Assembly (NCBI GenBank): GCA_965222825.1
Contig: OZ244964.1
Location: 186,001 to 250,000, forward strand
Length of the DNA stretch: 64,000 nucleotides
From: G965207335 sp965222825
Lineage (GTDB): Bacteria; Pseudomonadota; Gammaproteobacteria; PS1; Pseudothioglobaceae
Direction of reading: 5' to 3'
Of this stretch, positions 8,258 to 16,569 are shown piece after piece; within the stretch, counting starts at the first letter, position 1, and the number at the start of each line of letters is the position of its first letter. Below the pieces are notes generated by a model. The model worked only from the letters and a program-made list of their open reading frames with translations. It had not been told where the DNA came from and did no database searches. The position numbers were made by a program, and so were the translations under genes.

Positions 8258-8307
8258 ATCAAAACTCATCTGTCGCGTTAGCGGTCAGGTGGAATGATTA
8301 GTTAGAT
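8251..8307 (-). repeat. attC-like recombination site (57 bp), minus orientation
   Basis: CTCTAAC (8251-8257) and GTTAGAT (8301-8307) bound a 57-bp palindrome with CATCTGTCGC opposite GCGGTCAGGTG around GTTA. Read on the minus strand it closely matches 6931-6987. The last codons and TAA stop of the gene at 8298-8879 lie inside it, the arrangement seen in integron gene cassettes. Confidence 0.6.
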
Positions 8308-8879
8308 TTAATATTATTTTGTTTCCAGTTAGTATCAATACCTTTTGAAAGAGTTTTCTCAATGCCAATATAGTGGAAGAATACATAAACTATAGAGACT
8401 ATACCCATATTTAAAACTACGATACCTAAATTATCGCCTATTAGTGATAAAATTCCAGCATTTAGCATGATTAGGTTTACTAAACTACAAAGCAATACTG
8501 TTATGTAATCTGCTGATTTTCTGTCATTTGGAATGGCAAATTTAACATCAGGATATTTTTTTAATTCCAAAATATTTATATACAATCTTCTTATATCTGT
8601 TATTGCATTATTATAAAACACAGCATTTATTCTTATTTGGGTAAGGTTTTTGATTATTATAAATCCTATTACAGTAGCTATTAAAAAACCAATAGCTGTG
8701 ATTTTATCTACTAACAAAAGCGATATGATTTCATTATTTTTTGGAGTGTATGTGATTTTTTGAATAAATATAGTAACAACTACAATAGCAGAAATGAGTC
8801 CTATGTAAAACTTTTGATATACTTGCTTTTGTTCATGACATTGTTTTACTATTTGCAGACCTTCTCTATAGTCTAGCAA
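8298..8879 (-). CDS. Four-helix membrane protein of unknown function, N-terminus possibly broken
   Basis: About 193 residues, with hydrophobic segments at approximately 25-42, 53-77, 127-145 and 150-170 and a cytosolic-looking charged loop between the pairs (RRLYINILELKKYPD). No family is recognised. The only start in this frame is TTG at 8879. Upstream the frame continues as IKDKGHEFLL, then meets TAA at 8907-8909, preceded by ATG 8939 and CSAPEEIQK. The original gene may have begun at 8939 and suffered a nonsense mutation. The stop lies inside an attC-like site. Confidence 0.55.
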   Translation of the reverse strand: MLDYREGLQIVKQCHEQKQVYQKFYIGLISAIVVVTIFIQKITYTPKNNEIISLLLVDKITAIGFLIATVIGFIIIKNLTQIRINAVFYNNAITDIRRLYINILELKKYPDVKFAIPNDRKSADYITVLLCSLVNLIMLNAGILSLIGDNLGIVVLNMGIVSIVYVFFHYIGIEKTLSKGIDTNWKQNNIKSN

Positions 8880-8939
8880 TAAAAACTCATGACCTTTATC
8901 TTTGATTTATTTCTGTATTTCTTCAGGTGCGGAACACAT

Positions 8940-9560
8940 TATTAAATATCTAACTATTAGTAGACAGCCTAAAGACCAATGGATTACAGCATTTTTTAAT
9001 ATCTAATACTTCTGTAATATATAATCATTTATGCTGTTTCTTACCATAAAAAACCTAATAAATATAAGGGCAAACTTATTTCTTATTTATTTTATACGCC
9101 CTAAATTTTAACAAACTAAGCGTATAAAAAATATCATACCACAAATAACTAAAAATAAACAATACAAATATAATACTATAACCTTTAGTTTGTTGTGTGC
9201 TTTATTTATAACCTAACTATTAGTATAAGATAATATTACTTTATATCCCACATTTTTGCCTAAAAAAATATTACAAATAACATAAATACTTAATTATACT
9301 AAAAAAACTGAATAAAGATTAGGTAACAACTTAATTATTACTAAAATTAAAAATCAAGTGGCACTAAGCTCTTTGATTTCGTGGGTTGTTCATATACTGT
9401 TGAGACAATTTGTAATACTGGGTTGTAACACTTATAATATATAAAGAATTTTGTAATAACAATTATATTAAGATTAGTATTATAATATAATAATCTTGAC
9501 ATAGGTTTTAATAAGCTTTGTTGAGCGAGTGTGTTATATTGATTTTATTAGGAGAGTATT
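8940..9560. other. Gene-free AT-rich spacer before the first precursor-like gene
   Basis: No ORF is supported. A hairpin pairs TTTATACG (about 9089) with CGTATAAA (about 9120), and another pairs AATCAA with TTGATT near 9351-9380. A TTGACA hexamer occurs at 9496-9501, but no convincing -10 box lies at the correct distance. The promoter of the 9561 gene should lie here, but I cannot place it. Confidence 0.4.
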
Positions 9561-9896
9561 ATGAATAATAATAAAGAGTTAACTAATTTATATTTCAATA
9601 AAGAGTATAGAAACGCTATTAGAAAAAACCCTAATCAAACACTAAATGATTTAAGTGATAAATTAGCGGGTAATATTGACATAAAGATTCATACTAATAG
9701 TAAAGATATTACTTATTTAGTTATACCAAATATTGCCCCGAATAATTTAGATTTACACGCCTTAAATGCTGCTGAATTATCTACAGTAGGAAGTGTAGGA
9801 AGTGTAGGAAGTTTTCTTACCCTAGGCACATTAGGTGGCACTGCTGGCTCATTTGGCTCATTTGGCACTGCTGGCACATATTTTTTACATGACTAA
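9561..9896 (+). CDS. NHLP-leader-type precursor-like peptide 1
   Basis: A 111-residue protein. Residues 1-75 resemble the nitrile-hydratase-like leader of proteusin-type RiPP precursors: an early YRNAIRKNPNQTL motif, then IDIKIHTNSKDITYLVIP and an LNAAELS end. Residues 76-111 are low-complexity: TVGSVGSVGS, LGTLGGTAGS and FGSFGTAG repeats, then a unique end YFLHD. The core lacks Cys. An AGGAGA ribosome site precedes ATG 9561. It stands alone between spacer and a hairpin repeat, with no modifying enzyme nearby. Precursor function is inferred from the family pattern; a secreted structural peptide is an alternative. Confidence 0.7.
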   Translation: MNNNKELTNLYFNKEYRNAIRKNPNQTLNDLSDKLAGNIDIKIHTNSKDITYLVIPNIAPNNLDLHALNAAELSTVGSVGSVGSFLTLGTLGGTAGSFGSFGTAGTYFLHD

Positions 9897-10006
9897 AGAA
9901 AGACTTGATTAAGCTTTAAAAATATTTTTATAACAATAAGTTTAATTGGGGTAATACAAGATCAAAATTAAAATATACTTTATAATGGTGTTTGTTGCTT
10001 ACTAAA

Positions 10007-10065
10007 AAGCCAAGTCCAACTTGTGATTAAAAAAATATCACAAATCTTATTTGTGGGATTGGCTT
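10007..10065. repeat. Hairpin repeat, copy 1 (probable bidirectional terminator)
   Basis: AAGCCAAGTCCAACTTGTGA pairs imperfectly with TCACAAAT...GGGATTGGCTT. It lies between convergent genes, the peptide gene at 9561 and murC, so it could end transcription both ways. A close relative at 43067-43124 occupies the same kind of position after another peptide cluster. Confidence 0.6.
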
Positions 10066-10100
10066 GTTTTATCTGCCCTTTGCTATTCTTTCCTTGCCCT

Positions 10101-11483
10101 CTACTTGCTCGCTATTAAAATTTTATCACTTAATTTATAAATATCTCCAGCACCTAGTGTTAGCACTATATCATTATTAGCAACAATATTATTTAGTTTA
10201 TTAAGTGCAGTATCCATATTTGCTAATATAGTTTTATTGCCACTATATTTATAAATTGCATCGGCTATTGATTGCTTAGTAATATTTTTAATTGCTATCT
10301 CGGATGCACTATATATATCTAATAATATTAGCACATCTATCTTAGCCAAAGATTTTATAAATTCAGTGAATAAATTATTTATTCTACTATATCTATGTGG
10401 CTGAAAAATAACAACTATACGATTGTTATAACTATCTCTTAGAGCTTTAATTACTGCATTAATTTCACTAGGATGATGACCATAATCATCAAAATATAAA
10501 ATATACTTATTGTTAAATTTTATCTTACCGTGGTATTGTAGTCTTCTACTTACCCCTTTAAAATTAGTTAGGGATTGCTTAATTATTTTACTATCTATAT
10601 TTAATAATACTGCAACAGCAATAGCTCCAAGAGTATTTTGCACATTATGCTTGCCAATAATTGAAGTGCTAATATCAATAGTTATATTTTGTTTTTTAAT
10701 GTGTGCCTTGTATGATATTTGGTTGTCATTTTGAATAAAATCACTTGCCATTATATCGGCATCTTTACTAAACCCATAACTAATAAAAACCCTATTTATT
10801 CGCGATTTAATTTTTCTAATACCATTATCATCAATACAGATAATACAAATACCATTTATTGGTAAATTAGCAATAAAATCTAGGAATGCTTGCTCTAAAT
10901 TTTGATAATTATCTTTATAATTCTCCATATGATCAATATCAATATTAGTAATAACAGATAATATAGAGCGTAAATGTAGGAAAGATTTATCACTTTCATC
11001 TGCTTCTGCTACTAAATATTTACTATTACCAAGTTTAGCACTATTGCCGCTATTATTTAAAATACCACCTATTATATAACTAGGGTCAAGTCCAGCTTGG
11101 GTTAATATATGGGCTATTATGCTGGTTGTAGTTGTTTTGCCGTGTGTGCCTGCTATGGCTATACCATAACCAAATTGCATTATTTCAGCCAACATTTCTG
11201 CTCTATTTATTATGGGGATATTTTGTGCTTTTGCCGCTATAATTTCTACATTATTATTATCAATAGCAGACGAAACTACCAGTATTTGAGAGTTTATAAT
11301 ATTGTTTTTATTGTGCCCTATATAAATTTTACAGCCTATATTAGTCAAGCGTTTAGTAGTGTTGCTGTTTATTTTATCTGAGCCAGATATAGTATAGTTT
11401 AGATTGCATAACACCTCTGCTATACCGCTCATACCAACTCCGCCTATACCAACAAAGTGAATATTTTTTACCTTAAATTTCAT
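10101..11483 (-). CDS. murC: UDP-N-acetylmuramate-L-alanine ligase MurC
   Basis: The 460-residue Mur ligase adds L-Ala to UDP-MurNAc in peptidoglycan synthesis. The N-terminal nucleotide fold has GIGGVGM at residues 12-18. The ATP loop GTHGKTTT is at 112-119, followed by EADESDKSFLHL and the C-terminal DDYGHHPSEI motif. All are intact and the length is normal. Its ATG overlaps the ispF stop by one base (TAATG), placing it last in the operon ftsB-ispD-ispF-murC. Finding murC outside a mur/fts cluster is less usual. Confidence 0.97.
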   Translation of the reverse strand: MKFKVKNIHFVGIGGVGMSGIAEVLCNLNYTISGSDKINSNTTKRLTNIGCKIYIGHNKNNIINSQILVVSSAIDNNNVEIIAAKAQNIPIINRAEMLAEIMQFGYGIAIAGTHGKTTTTSIIAHILTQAGLDPSYIIGGILNNSGNSAKLGNSKYLVAEADESDKSFLHLRSILSVITNIDIDHMENYKDNYQNLEQAFLDFIANLPINGICIICIDDNGIRKIKSRINRVFISYGFSKDADIMASDFIQNDNQISYKAHIKKQNITIDISTSIIGKHNVQNTLGAIAVAVLLNIDSKIIKQSLTNFKGVSRRLQYHGKIKFNNKYILYFDDYGHHPSEINAVIKALRDSYNNRIVVIFQPHRYSRINNLFTEFIKSLAKIDVLILLDIYSASEIAIKNITKQSIADAIYKYSGNKTILANMDTALNKLNNIVANNDIVLTLGAGDIYKLSDKILIASK

Positions 11484-11983
11484 TATGTTTTGAGAGTGTT
11501 GTGGCTTGTTACTGTAATAATTGCTATAGATTGTATTCCTAAACCTCTACCAAAATCACTAAGACCTTCGCCTGATGTGGCAGTTATACCAACATCGTAG
11601 GCACTAATATTTAATAATTTAGCAATATTTTTTTTTATTGCCTTGATATGTGGTGATATTTTTGGCTCTTTTGCCTCAATACTAATAGCAATATGGCTAA
11701 TACTAAAATCTTTTAGATAATCTAGTACTTTATTTAGGTATTTAGTGCTATCGGTAATACCTTGTTTGTGCATATTATTTGCAATTTCACCTAATATGTT
11801 TTGCCCAGTTATTGATGAGAGTGCATTAGTTATTGAGTGTAAAATTACATCGCCGTCGCTATTAGCTTCTAAACCTAGATGATAAGGTATTTTTACTCCG
11901 CCTAATATTAATGGTTTATTTGCAATAAATTTATGTGAGTCTTGTCCTAAGCCAGTTTTTATTTTAAAGTAGGGCATTAGCAA
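11483..11983 (-). CDS. ispF: 2-C-methyl-D-erythritol 2,4-cyclodiphosphate synthase IspF
   Basis: This 166-residue enzyme of the MEP isoprenoid pathway shows the metal-binding GQDSHKF (Asp and His ligands) near the N-terminus, SDGDVILHS with its ligand His, and the C-terminal TTSGEGLSDFGRGLGIQ region close to the family TTTEKLGFxGRxEGI motif (here diverged). The first ATG is at 11983, with another two codons on. It overlaps ispD by about 20 bp and murC by one base. Confidence 0.93.
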   Translation of the reverse strand: MLMPYFKIKTGLGQDSHKFIANKPLILGGVKIPYHLGLEANSDGDVILHSITNALSSITGQNILGEIANNMHKQGITDSTKYLNKVLDYLKDFSISHIAISIEAKEPKISPHIKAIKKNIAKLLNISAYDVGITATSGEGLSDFGRGLGIQSIAIITVTSHNTLKT

Positions 11984-12665
11984 TATTTATATCTTCTTTT
12001 CTGGTAATTTTAATGTTATTTGAGCTAGCTATTACTGTTTTTATTTCTCTGCCGTTTAACTCCATTGCCTGTGCATCATCAGTAATTTTGATATTATTAG
12101 CAATTACGCTTTCAATAGCTGGTAATAAATATTTTAGTTTAAACATTTGTGGAGTTAGTGCTTGATAAATATTTTTTCTATTTAGAGTTTTATTTATAGT
12201 GTTATCTGTATTATTATTGACTAATTTAATCGTGCTATTTATATAATTTACTAGCACGCCACCTGCATCATTTACTTTGATATTTGTTATTAGTTTATTA
12301 ATATCATATGCACTAATACAGGGGCGAACTGCATCGTGGATTAAAATCCAGTCATCTTTTTTAGCAAAATTTTCAAGAGTAATTATGCCATTATATACCG
12401 ACATATGTCGCTCCAAACCACCTATTGGTGTTGCTATGATTTTTTTATTATGGTAATAGACACTATTTTTAAAGTAAGTATCATTTTTATTTAGTACAAC
12501 AACAATACCGCTGATAATTTCTAATTCTATAAAGGTTTTTAATGCTGTATCTAGTATTGTTAGCTTGTTTTTAAGTTTTAAATACTGCTTAGCAATATTA
12601 GAGTCCATACGGGTGCCAATACCTGCTGCTGGAATAATTAGCCAATATTTATTTGATTTTGTAAT
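11964..12665 (-). CDS. ispD: 2-C-methyl-D-erythritol 4-phosphate cytidylyltransferase IspD, probable ATT start
   Basis: IspD makes CDP-ME in the MEP pathway. The essential N-terminal nucleotide loop is encoded here as LIIPAAGIGTRM, but the first ATG (12608) is the M at its end; starting there would remove catalytic residues. The frame extends upstream to an ATT at 12665, with GGGGAAAGG just before it and nothing better in frame. The result is a normal 233-residue protein with IAKQYLKL, DAVRPCIS and TDDAQAMEL motifs. The start overlaps the ftsB end. Rare ATT initiation is inferred from homology and a Shine-Dalgarno-like sequence. Confidence 0.85.
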   Translation of the reverse strand: MTKSNKYWLIIPAAGIGTRMDSNIAKQYLKLKNKLTILDTALKTFIELEIISGIVVVLNKNDTYFKNSVYYHNKKIIATPIGGLERHMSVYNGIITLENFAKKDDWILIHDAVRPCISAYDINKLITNIKVNDAGGVLVNYINSTIKLVNNNTDNTINKTLNRKNIYQALTPQMFKLKYLLPAIESVIANNIKITDDAQAMELNGREIKTVIASSNNIKITRKEDINIANALL

Positions 12666-12948
12666 ACCTTTCCCCGTGTTTTATCAACCCAAGATTATAA
12701 CGAGCATGGCTTTCTAGTATTTGGGCATTAGTATCTTTTAAAATATTTATTTTTAGAGATAATTCTTTATTTTCTAGTGCTTTTTTTTCATTAATTAATT
12801 TCTGGTTTGCTATATCTAGTTTTAATTGGTTAATTTTACTAGGTATATTATTGGTAATTAATGGCTGCCAAATTATTGATACCAATATAGCAAATAGCAC
12901 TATTGTTATATAGTTTTTTTGTGATAGTAAAATAATGTTTTTTTTCAT
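12649..12948 (-). CDS. ftsB: Cell division protein FtsB
   Basis: A 99-residue bitopic protein beginning MKKNIILLSQ, with one membrane helix (about residues 11-29) and a periplasmic coiled coil (LKLDIANQKLINEKKALEN) followed by ARYNLGLIKHGE, the conserved FtsB end close to the usual AR..L.M...GE. FtsB bridges FtsL and FtsQ in the divisome. I choose ATG 12948; the longer frame to 12975 adds only a poorly conserved extension. Its 3' end contains the ispD ribosome site. Confidence 0.85.
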   Translation of the reverse strand: MKKNIILLSQKNYITIVLFAILVSIIWQPLITNNIPSKINQLKLDIANQKLINEKKALENKELSLKINILKDTNAQILESHARYNLGLIKHGERYYKIK

Positions 12949-13018
12949 ATAGTATTCAATTATACAATAAAACACCTTTGGAAAACTTTGATAAACTAAT
13001 ATCGGACTCGGTAGATTT

Positions 13019-13624
13019 TTAAAACTTTATTTTTAACATAGAATTTAATACACCCCAAACTTGTTCTAAATTAGTTTTCTTTAGTGCAGAAAAAGTTTGC
13101 ACACTTATTAAATTATTTTTCTCAAAAGTATTTAATATTTTAAACTCAGTATTCTTTGCCCCACCTACGCTTAATTTATCAGCCTTAGTTAATAAAATAT
13201 GCGCGGCAATATCATAATATAAGCACCAATCTAGTATTTGTATATCAAATTGTTTGAGAGGATGGCGAATATCCATTACTAATATTATGCCATTTAGACT
13301 ACTACGATTAGCTAGATAATAATTTATATTTTTATGCAATTGTTGTTTTATCTTTAATGGCACTTTAGCATACCCATAGCCGGGTAGGTCCACTAACCTA
13401 TTATTATCGGGTAAGTTAAAATACACCAAATGTTGGGTTCTGCCTGGTGTTTTACTAACTTTTGCTAATTTATTTTGTGAGGTAATAGCATTAATAGCAC
13501 TAGATTTGCCAGCATTAGAGCGACCAATAAATGCTACTTCATAGCCAATGTCATTGGGACTACCTGCTAGTTTTGGGCAACTAAGATTAAACTTTGTTTG
13601 CTGGTAAAAAGATTTTGCTTGCAT
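13019..13624 (-). CDS. engB: Ribosome biogenesis GTP-binding protein EngB (YsxC/YihA)
   Basis: The 201-residue TrmE-Era-EngA-EngB-Septin GTPase has GRSNAGKSS at residues 34-42, the G2 region TPGRTQHLVYF, DLPGYGYAKV (G3) and LLTKADKL (G4). It assists 50S subunit assembly. The motifs are complete. It diverges from a small cytochrome c gene 59 bp away, an arrangement common in gammaproteobacteria, where engB neighbours cytochrome c genes. Confidence 0.95.
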   Translation of the reverse strand: MQAKSFYQQTKFNLSCPKLAGSPNDIGYEVAFIGRSNAGKSSAINAITSQNKLAKVSKTPGRTQHLVYFNLPDNNRLVDLPGYGYAKVPLKIKQQLHKNINYYLANRSSLNGIILVMDIRHPLKQFDIQILDWCLYYDIAAHILLTKADKLSVGGAKNTEFKILNTFEKNNLISVQTFSALKKTNLEQVWGVLNSMLKIKF

Positions 13625-13683
13625 TATTATTTTAATACTCTATAATTTGGCACATATTAAATTATATAACAAAAGGCAACATT

Positions 13684-13977
13684 ATGAAAAAAATAAAATT
13701 AATTATATTATCAGTACTATTTGCTATTACTACAATAGTTATAGCTGGTGTTGGTGAAGATACTTATAATGCTTCTTGTGCCGCTTGTCATGGTGCTGGT
13801 GGAAGCAAACCTATACTACCTACTTATCCTAAACTAAACGGACAAAATGCTGCTTATACAGTTAAGCAAATGAAAGACTTTCAATCTGGGGCTAGAAAAG
13901 ACTCTACTATGAATGCTATGGCTAACCTAGTTATAGGCAAAGAACAAGCGATTGCTGATTATTTAGCAGCTCAGTAG
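13684..13977 (+). CDS. Small periplasmic c-type cytochrome (c5/c4-like)
   Basis: A 97-residue class I cytochrome c with a signal peptide (MKKIKLIILSVLFAITTIV, cleavage near residue 21) and one haem motif CAACHG (Cys32, Cys35, His36). A later Met in DSTMNAMA can serve as the sixth ligand. The segment YPKLNGQNAAYTVKQM is typical of cytochrome c4/c5 families. It likely shuttles electrons to the oxidase encoded at 32-37 kb. It is divergent from engB. Confidence 0.9.
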   Translation: MKKIKLIILSVLFAITTIVIAGVGEDTYNASCAACHGAGGSKPILPTYPKLNGQNAAYTVKQMKDFQSGARKDSTMNAMANLVIGKEQAIADYLAAQ

Positions 13978-14012
13978 TAATACCAAATTCAAATAAATGA
14001 GGGTTAGGTTTT

Positions 14013-14330
14013 CTAGCCCCATACTGATTCTAGTTGATAGAAGTTACGCACACCTTCTAACATAATATGGATTATAACATCGTCTAAATCAACTAATATC
14101 CATTCACCAACATCACTACCTTCTGTTGCTAGGTATGACAAGTTTTGCTTTTTAGCATTTACTTTTACATAATTTGCTAAACTTTTAGCGTGAATATTAG
14201 AAGTAGCTGATGCTATAATCATAGCACTTATTTCGTGTTCTATATTTTTAGTTTTGACTACAGTAATATTCAGGGCTTTGTAATCTGTTAGTATTGTATT
14301 TATGGCAGTTATTTTTTTGGCTAATGTCAT
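14013..14330 (-). CDS. rsfS: Ribosomal silencing factor RsfS
   Basis: The 105-residue RsfS/Iojap protein binds ribosomal protein L14 and blocks subunit joining. Key segments seen are DYKALNITVVKTKN, IASATSNIHAKSLANYV and the C-terminal EWILVDLDDVIIHIML, equivalent to the family WvLiDlgdviVHvf. It overlaps nadD by 4 bp, the standard nadD-rsfS order. Confidence 0.92.
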   Translation of the reverse strand: MTLAKKITAINTILTDYKALNITVVKTKNIEHEISAMIIASATSNIHAKSLANYVKVNAKKQNLSYLATEGSDVGEWILVDLDDVIIHIMLEGVRNFYQLESVWG

Positions 14331-14923
14331 TGAATATATTTAATTATTTTATTAGGAACTAAGCCTGTAATTGCTTTATTATTTTGTATTTTATAGCGAA
14401 TATCACTACTAGATATATTAATTTCATCTTGGGTTAATAAATATAATAAACCAAATTTATTATTTTTTAAATCAGTTACATTATTAGTTTTTGTAAAATT
14501 TTGTAATAATTCATTATTAATACTATTATTGGCTCTATTGATAATTACTAAATGGCAAAATTTGCTAAATTCTATATATCGTCGCCAGTTATTAATATTG
14601 TTAAAACTATCAGCACCCATTAGCAAACAAAGACTACTATTTGGATAATCCTTACGAATACTTATTAAGCTATCAATGGTATATGTAGTTTTATTTTGCT
14701 TAATTTCTCTAGTATCTATTATGGTTTTTTGTATATATTTGGTTGCTATTTTTAGCATATTTAATCTTGTTTGTTTATCAAAAAAAGTATTGTTTTTACA
14801 GGGAGAATTATAATAGGGCAAAAATAATAATTTAGTTAAACCAAGTTTGGATATAGCGGTTTTAGCAGTATTTATATGACCAAAATGCACGGGATCAAAA
14901 CCACCACCAAATAATGCTATCAT
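14327..14923 (-). CDS. nadD: Nicotinate-nucleotide adenylyltransferase NadD
   Basis: This 198-residue nucleotidyltransferase makes nicotinate adenine dinucleotide in NAD synthesis. It starts with the nucleotide-binding motif GGGFDPVHFGH at residues 6-16 and has the late ISSSDIRYKI motif (ISSTxIR in the family). LMGADSFNNINNWRRY matches the family middle. ATG overlaps the upstream gene by 4 bp. Confidence 0.95.
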   Translation of the reverse strand: MIALFGGGFDPVHFGHINTAKTAISKLGLTKLLFLPYYNSPCKNNTFFDKQTRLNMLKIATKYIQKTIIDTREIKQNKTTYTIDSLISIRKDYPNSSLCLLMGADSFNNINNWRRYIEFSKFCHLVIINRANNSINNELLQNFTKTNNVTDLKNNKFGLLYLLTQDEINISSSDIRYKIQNNKAITGLVPNKIIKYIQ

Positions 14924-15654
14924 TTTGACCTTATAATTGCTAATAGCTCTTTTTTAGTCATTTTCTGCATTGGATAAGCTCTGGTATTATCGTGTATTTG
15001 CTCACGATAGTTTATAAAATCAGCTAAATTATCTATTAATAAAAATGGGTTAGTGGTTTTTTGCTCACCCATAGTAGTAGTTTTTTTGTAGCCATAATCA
15101 TGCCCACAATGCAGATAAACATCATCAGGTATTTGTTTTAGTTTTTGCATACTATTAAAACATTGCTTAGTGTTAGCACCTGGTAGGGCACAATGCCCTG
15201 CACCATAAACAAATAAAGTATCACCAGCAATTAGACGATTTTCTAGCAAAAAACAAACCCCACCAGCACTATGTCCAGGAGTTGTAATAACTCTTGCTTT
15301 AGTATTACCAATAGTTATAATTTGTGCATCATAAACACCTTGTATGGGATTTTTTATATGAGATAAATAAGGAATTTCATCACAGCCTGCTAATATTTTA
15401 GCATTAGTTTTATTTGCTAGTTCATCAACAGCATTAGTATGGTCAGGATGCCAATGAGTAAGCCATATTTGGGTAATTTTATAGCCTAATTTATCAGTAA
15501 TATTAACAAATAAATTACTATCCCAAGCAGGATCAATAACAACGGCAGTTTTACTACTATTATCACAAATTATATGAATAGAATTTTCTAATTGCCCTAA
15601 ATGATAAATTATTATTAATTGGTAATTTTTTTCTTTAAAATATTTTATTTGCAT
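14920..15654 (-). CDS. gloB: Hydroxyacylglutathione hydrolase (glyoxalase II)
   Basis: A metallo-beta-lactamase-fold protein of 244 residues with the dinuclear metal motif THWHPDHT at 66-73, TPGHSAGGVCF and CGHDYGYKK. The C-terminal segment MGEQKTTNPFLLI is characteristic of glyoxalase II, which hydrolyses S-lactoylglutathione. The C-terminal glutathione-binding domain is slightly short relative to E. coli GloB. It heads a tight operon with nadD and rsfS. Confidence 0.85.
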   Translation of the reverse strand: MQIKYFKEKNYQLIIIYHLGQLENSIHIICDNSSKTAVVIDPAWDSNLFVNITDKLGYKITQIWLTHWHPDHTNAVDELANKTNAKILAGCDEIPYLSHIKNPIQGVYDAQIITIGNTKARVITTPGHSAGGVCFLLENRLIAGDTLFVYGAGHCALPGANTKQCFNSMQKLKQIPDDVYLHCGHDYGYKKTTTMGEQKTTNPFLLIDNLADFINYREQIHDNTRAYPMQKMTKKELLAIIRSK

Positions 15655-15747
15655 TCTATTTTTTTATAAAAAAATTAAAATTATATTGCTAAAAATATTA
15701 TTTAATGAATTATAATACCAAGTAATAATAAAAAAGATGATAATAAA

Positions 15748-16335
15748 ATGTTCCAGCAAAAACTAATAAATAGCGATAATAAGCGTAGTATTGGATTTAT
15801 TACTTTAATCTTTGTTATTGTATTATTGCTCGTTAATTTCAGCAAATTAGTTCCAGCGTTTGATTATACAGACATAGTTGGGCAACAACTACCAGAATTT
15901 ACACACAATGATAAACAGGATTGGATTAATAGTAAACCTTTATTAAGTAAAGATTTAGAAGGTAAGGTTGTGCTAATAGATTTTTGGACTTTTGATTGTT
16001 GGAATTGTTATCGCTCATTTCCTTGGTTAAATAGTTTGGAAGAAAAGTTTAAAGATCAAGATTTTATAGTTATTGGCGTGCATACACCAGAGTCTGAGCA
16101 CGAAAAAGAGCGTGCAAGAATAGTTGAAAAAACCAAAGAATTTAACCTACACCATCCAGTAATGATTGATTCTGATTTTAGTTATTGGAGGGCTATGAAT
16201 AATCGTTATTGGCCAAGTTTTTACTTGATTGATAAAAGAGGGAAGGTGCGTAATTTATTTATAGGGGAAACACACAAAGGACAAACTAGGGCAAAAATAA
16301 TAGAAGCAAATATATCTAAGTTATTAAAAGGGTAA
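15748..16335 (+). CDS. Membrane-anchored thioredoxin-like (TlpA/redoxin) protein
   Basis: The 195-residue protein has one N-terminal membrane segment (about residues 15-31) and a periplasmic redoxin domain. The active site is WTFDCWNCYRSFP (CxxC), similar to the WTYxCxNCxR site of the TlpA-like group found with DipZ. VVLIDFWTF, VIGVHTPE and YWPSFYLID follow the fold. It probably reduces or transfers disulfides in the periplasm. It may aid cytochrome maturation, but it is not next to ccm genes, so this is inference. Confidence 0.8.
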   Translation: MFQQKLINSDNKRSIGFITLIFVIVLLLVNFSKLVPAFDYTDIVGQQLPEFTHNDKQDWINSKPLLSKDLEGKVVLIDFWTFDCWNCYRSFPWLNSLEEKFKDQDFIVIGVHTPESEHEKERARIVEKTKEFNLHHPVMIDSDFSYWRAMNNRYWPSFYLIDKRGKVRNLFIGETHKGQTRAKIIEANISKLLKG

Positions 16336-16339
16336 ATTG

Positions 16340-16415
16340 TGGCGTCCCCTAGGGGAATCGAACCCCTGTTGCCAGGATGAAAACCTGAAGTCCTCGGCCA
16401 CTAGACGAAGGGGAC
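16340..16415 (-). tRNA. tRNA-Glu (TTC)
   Basis: The minus strand gives a 76-nt cloverleaf: acceptor GTCCCCT/AGGGGAC, D arm TCGTCTAGTGGCCGAGGAC, anticodon loop TTTTCAT with TTC anticodon, T arm GGGGTTCGATTCCCC and encoded CCA. It closely matches bacterial tRNA-Glu. It lies 10 bp downstream of tRNA-Ala and 4 bp past the redoxin stop (convergent). Confidence 0.97.
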
Positions 16416-16425
16416 AAGTGATTTT

Positions 16426-16501
16426 TGGTGGAGCTAAGCGGGCTCGAACCGCTGACCCCAACACTGCCAGTGTTGTGCTCTCCCAACTGAGCTATAGCCC
16501 C
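16426..16501 (-). tRNA. tRNA-Ala (GGC)
   Basis: The 76-nt minus-strand cloverleaf has acceptor GGGGCTA/TAGCTCC with a G-T pair typical of tRNA-Ala, anticodon stem CAACA/TGTTG, loop CTGGCAG with GGC anticodon, T loop GGTTCGAGCC and encoded CCA. It is transcribed ahead of tRNA-Glu, probably as one unit. Confidence 0.97.
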
Positions 16502-16569
16502 AGTATCGCAAAAGCAGACAAATTATAATGATTTTTATGCCTTAGTCAAGTATAAGTTAAAAATATATT

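Noticed and set aside
9496..9540. Sigma-70 promoter for peptide 1 (TTGACA at 9496)
   Set aside because: No acceptable -10 hexamer occurs 16-18 bp downstream; TTATAT near 9534 is too far.
16337..16528. Plus-strand ORF of 63 codons
   Set aside because: It lies wholly over tRNA-Glu and tRNA-Ala on the other strand and has no homology or ribosome site.
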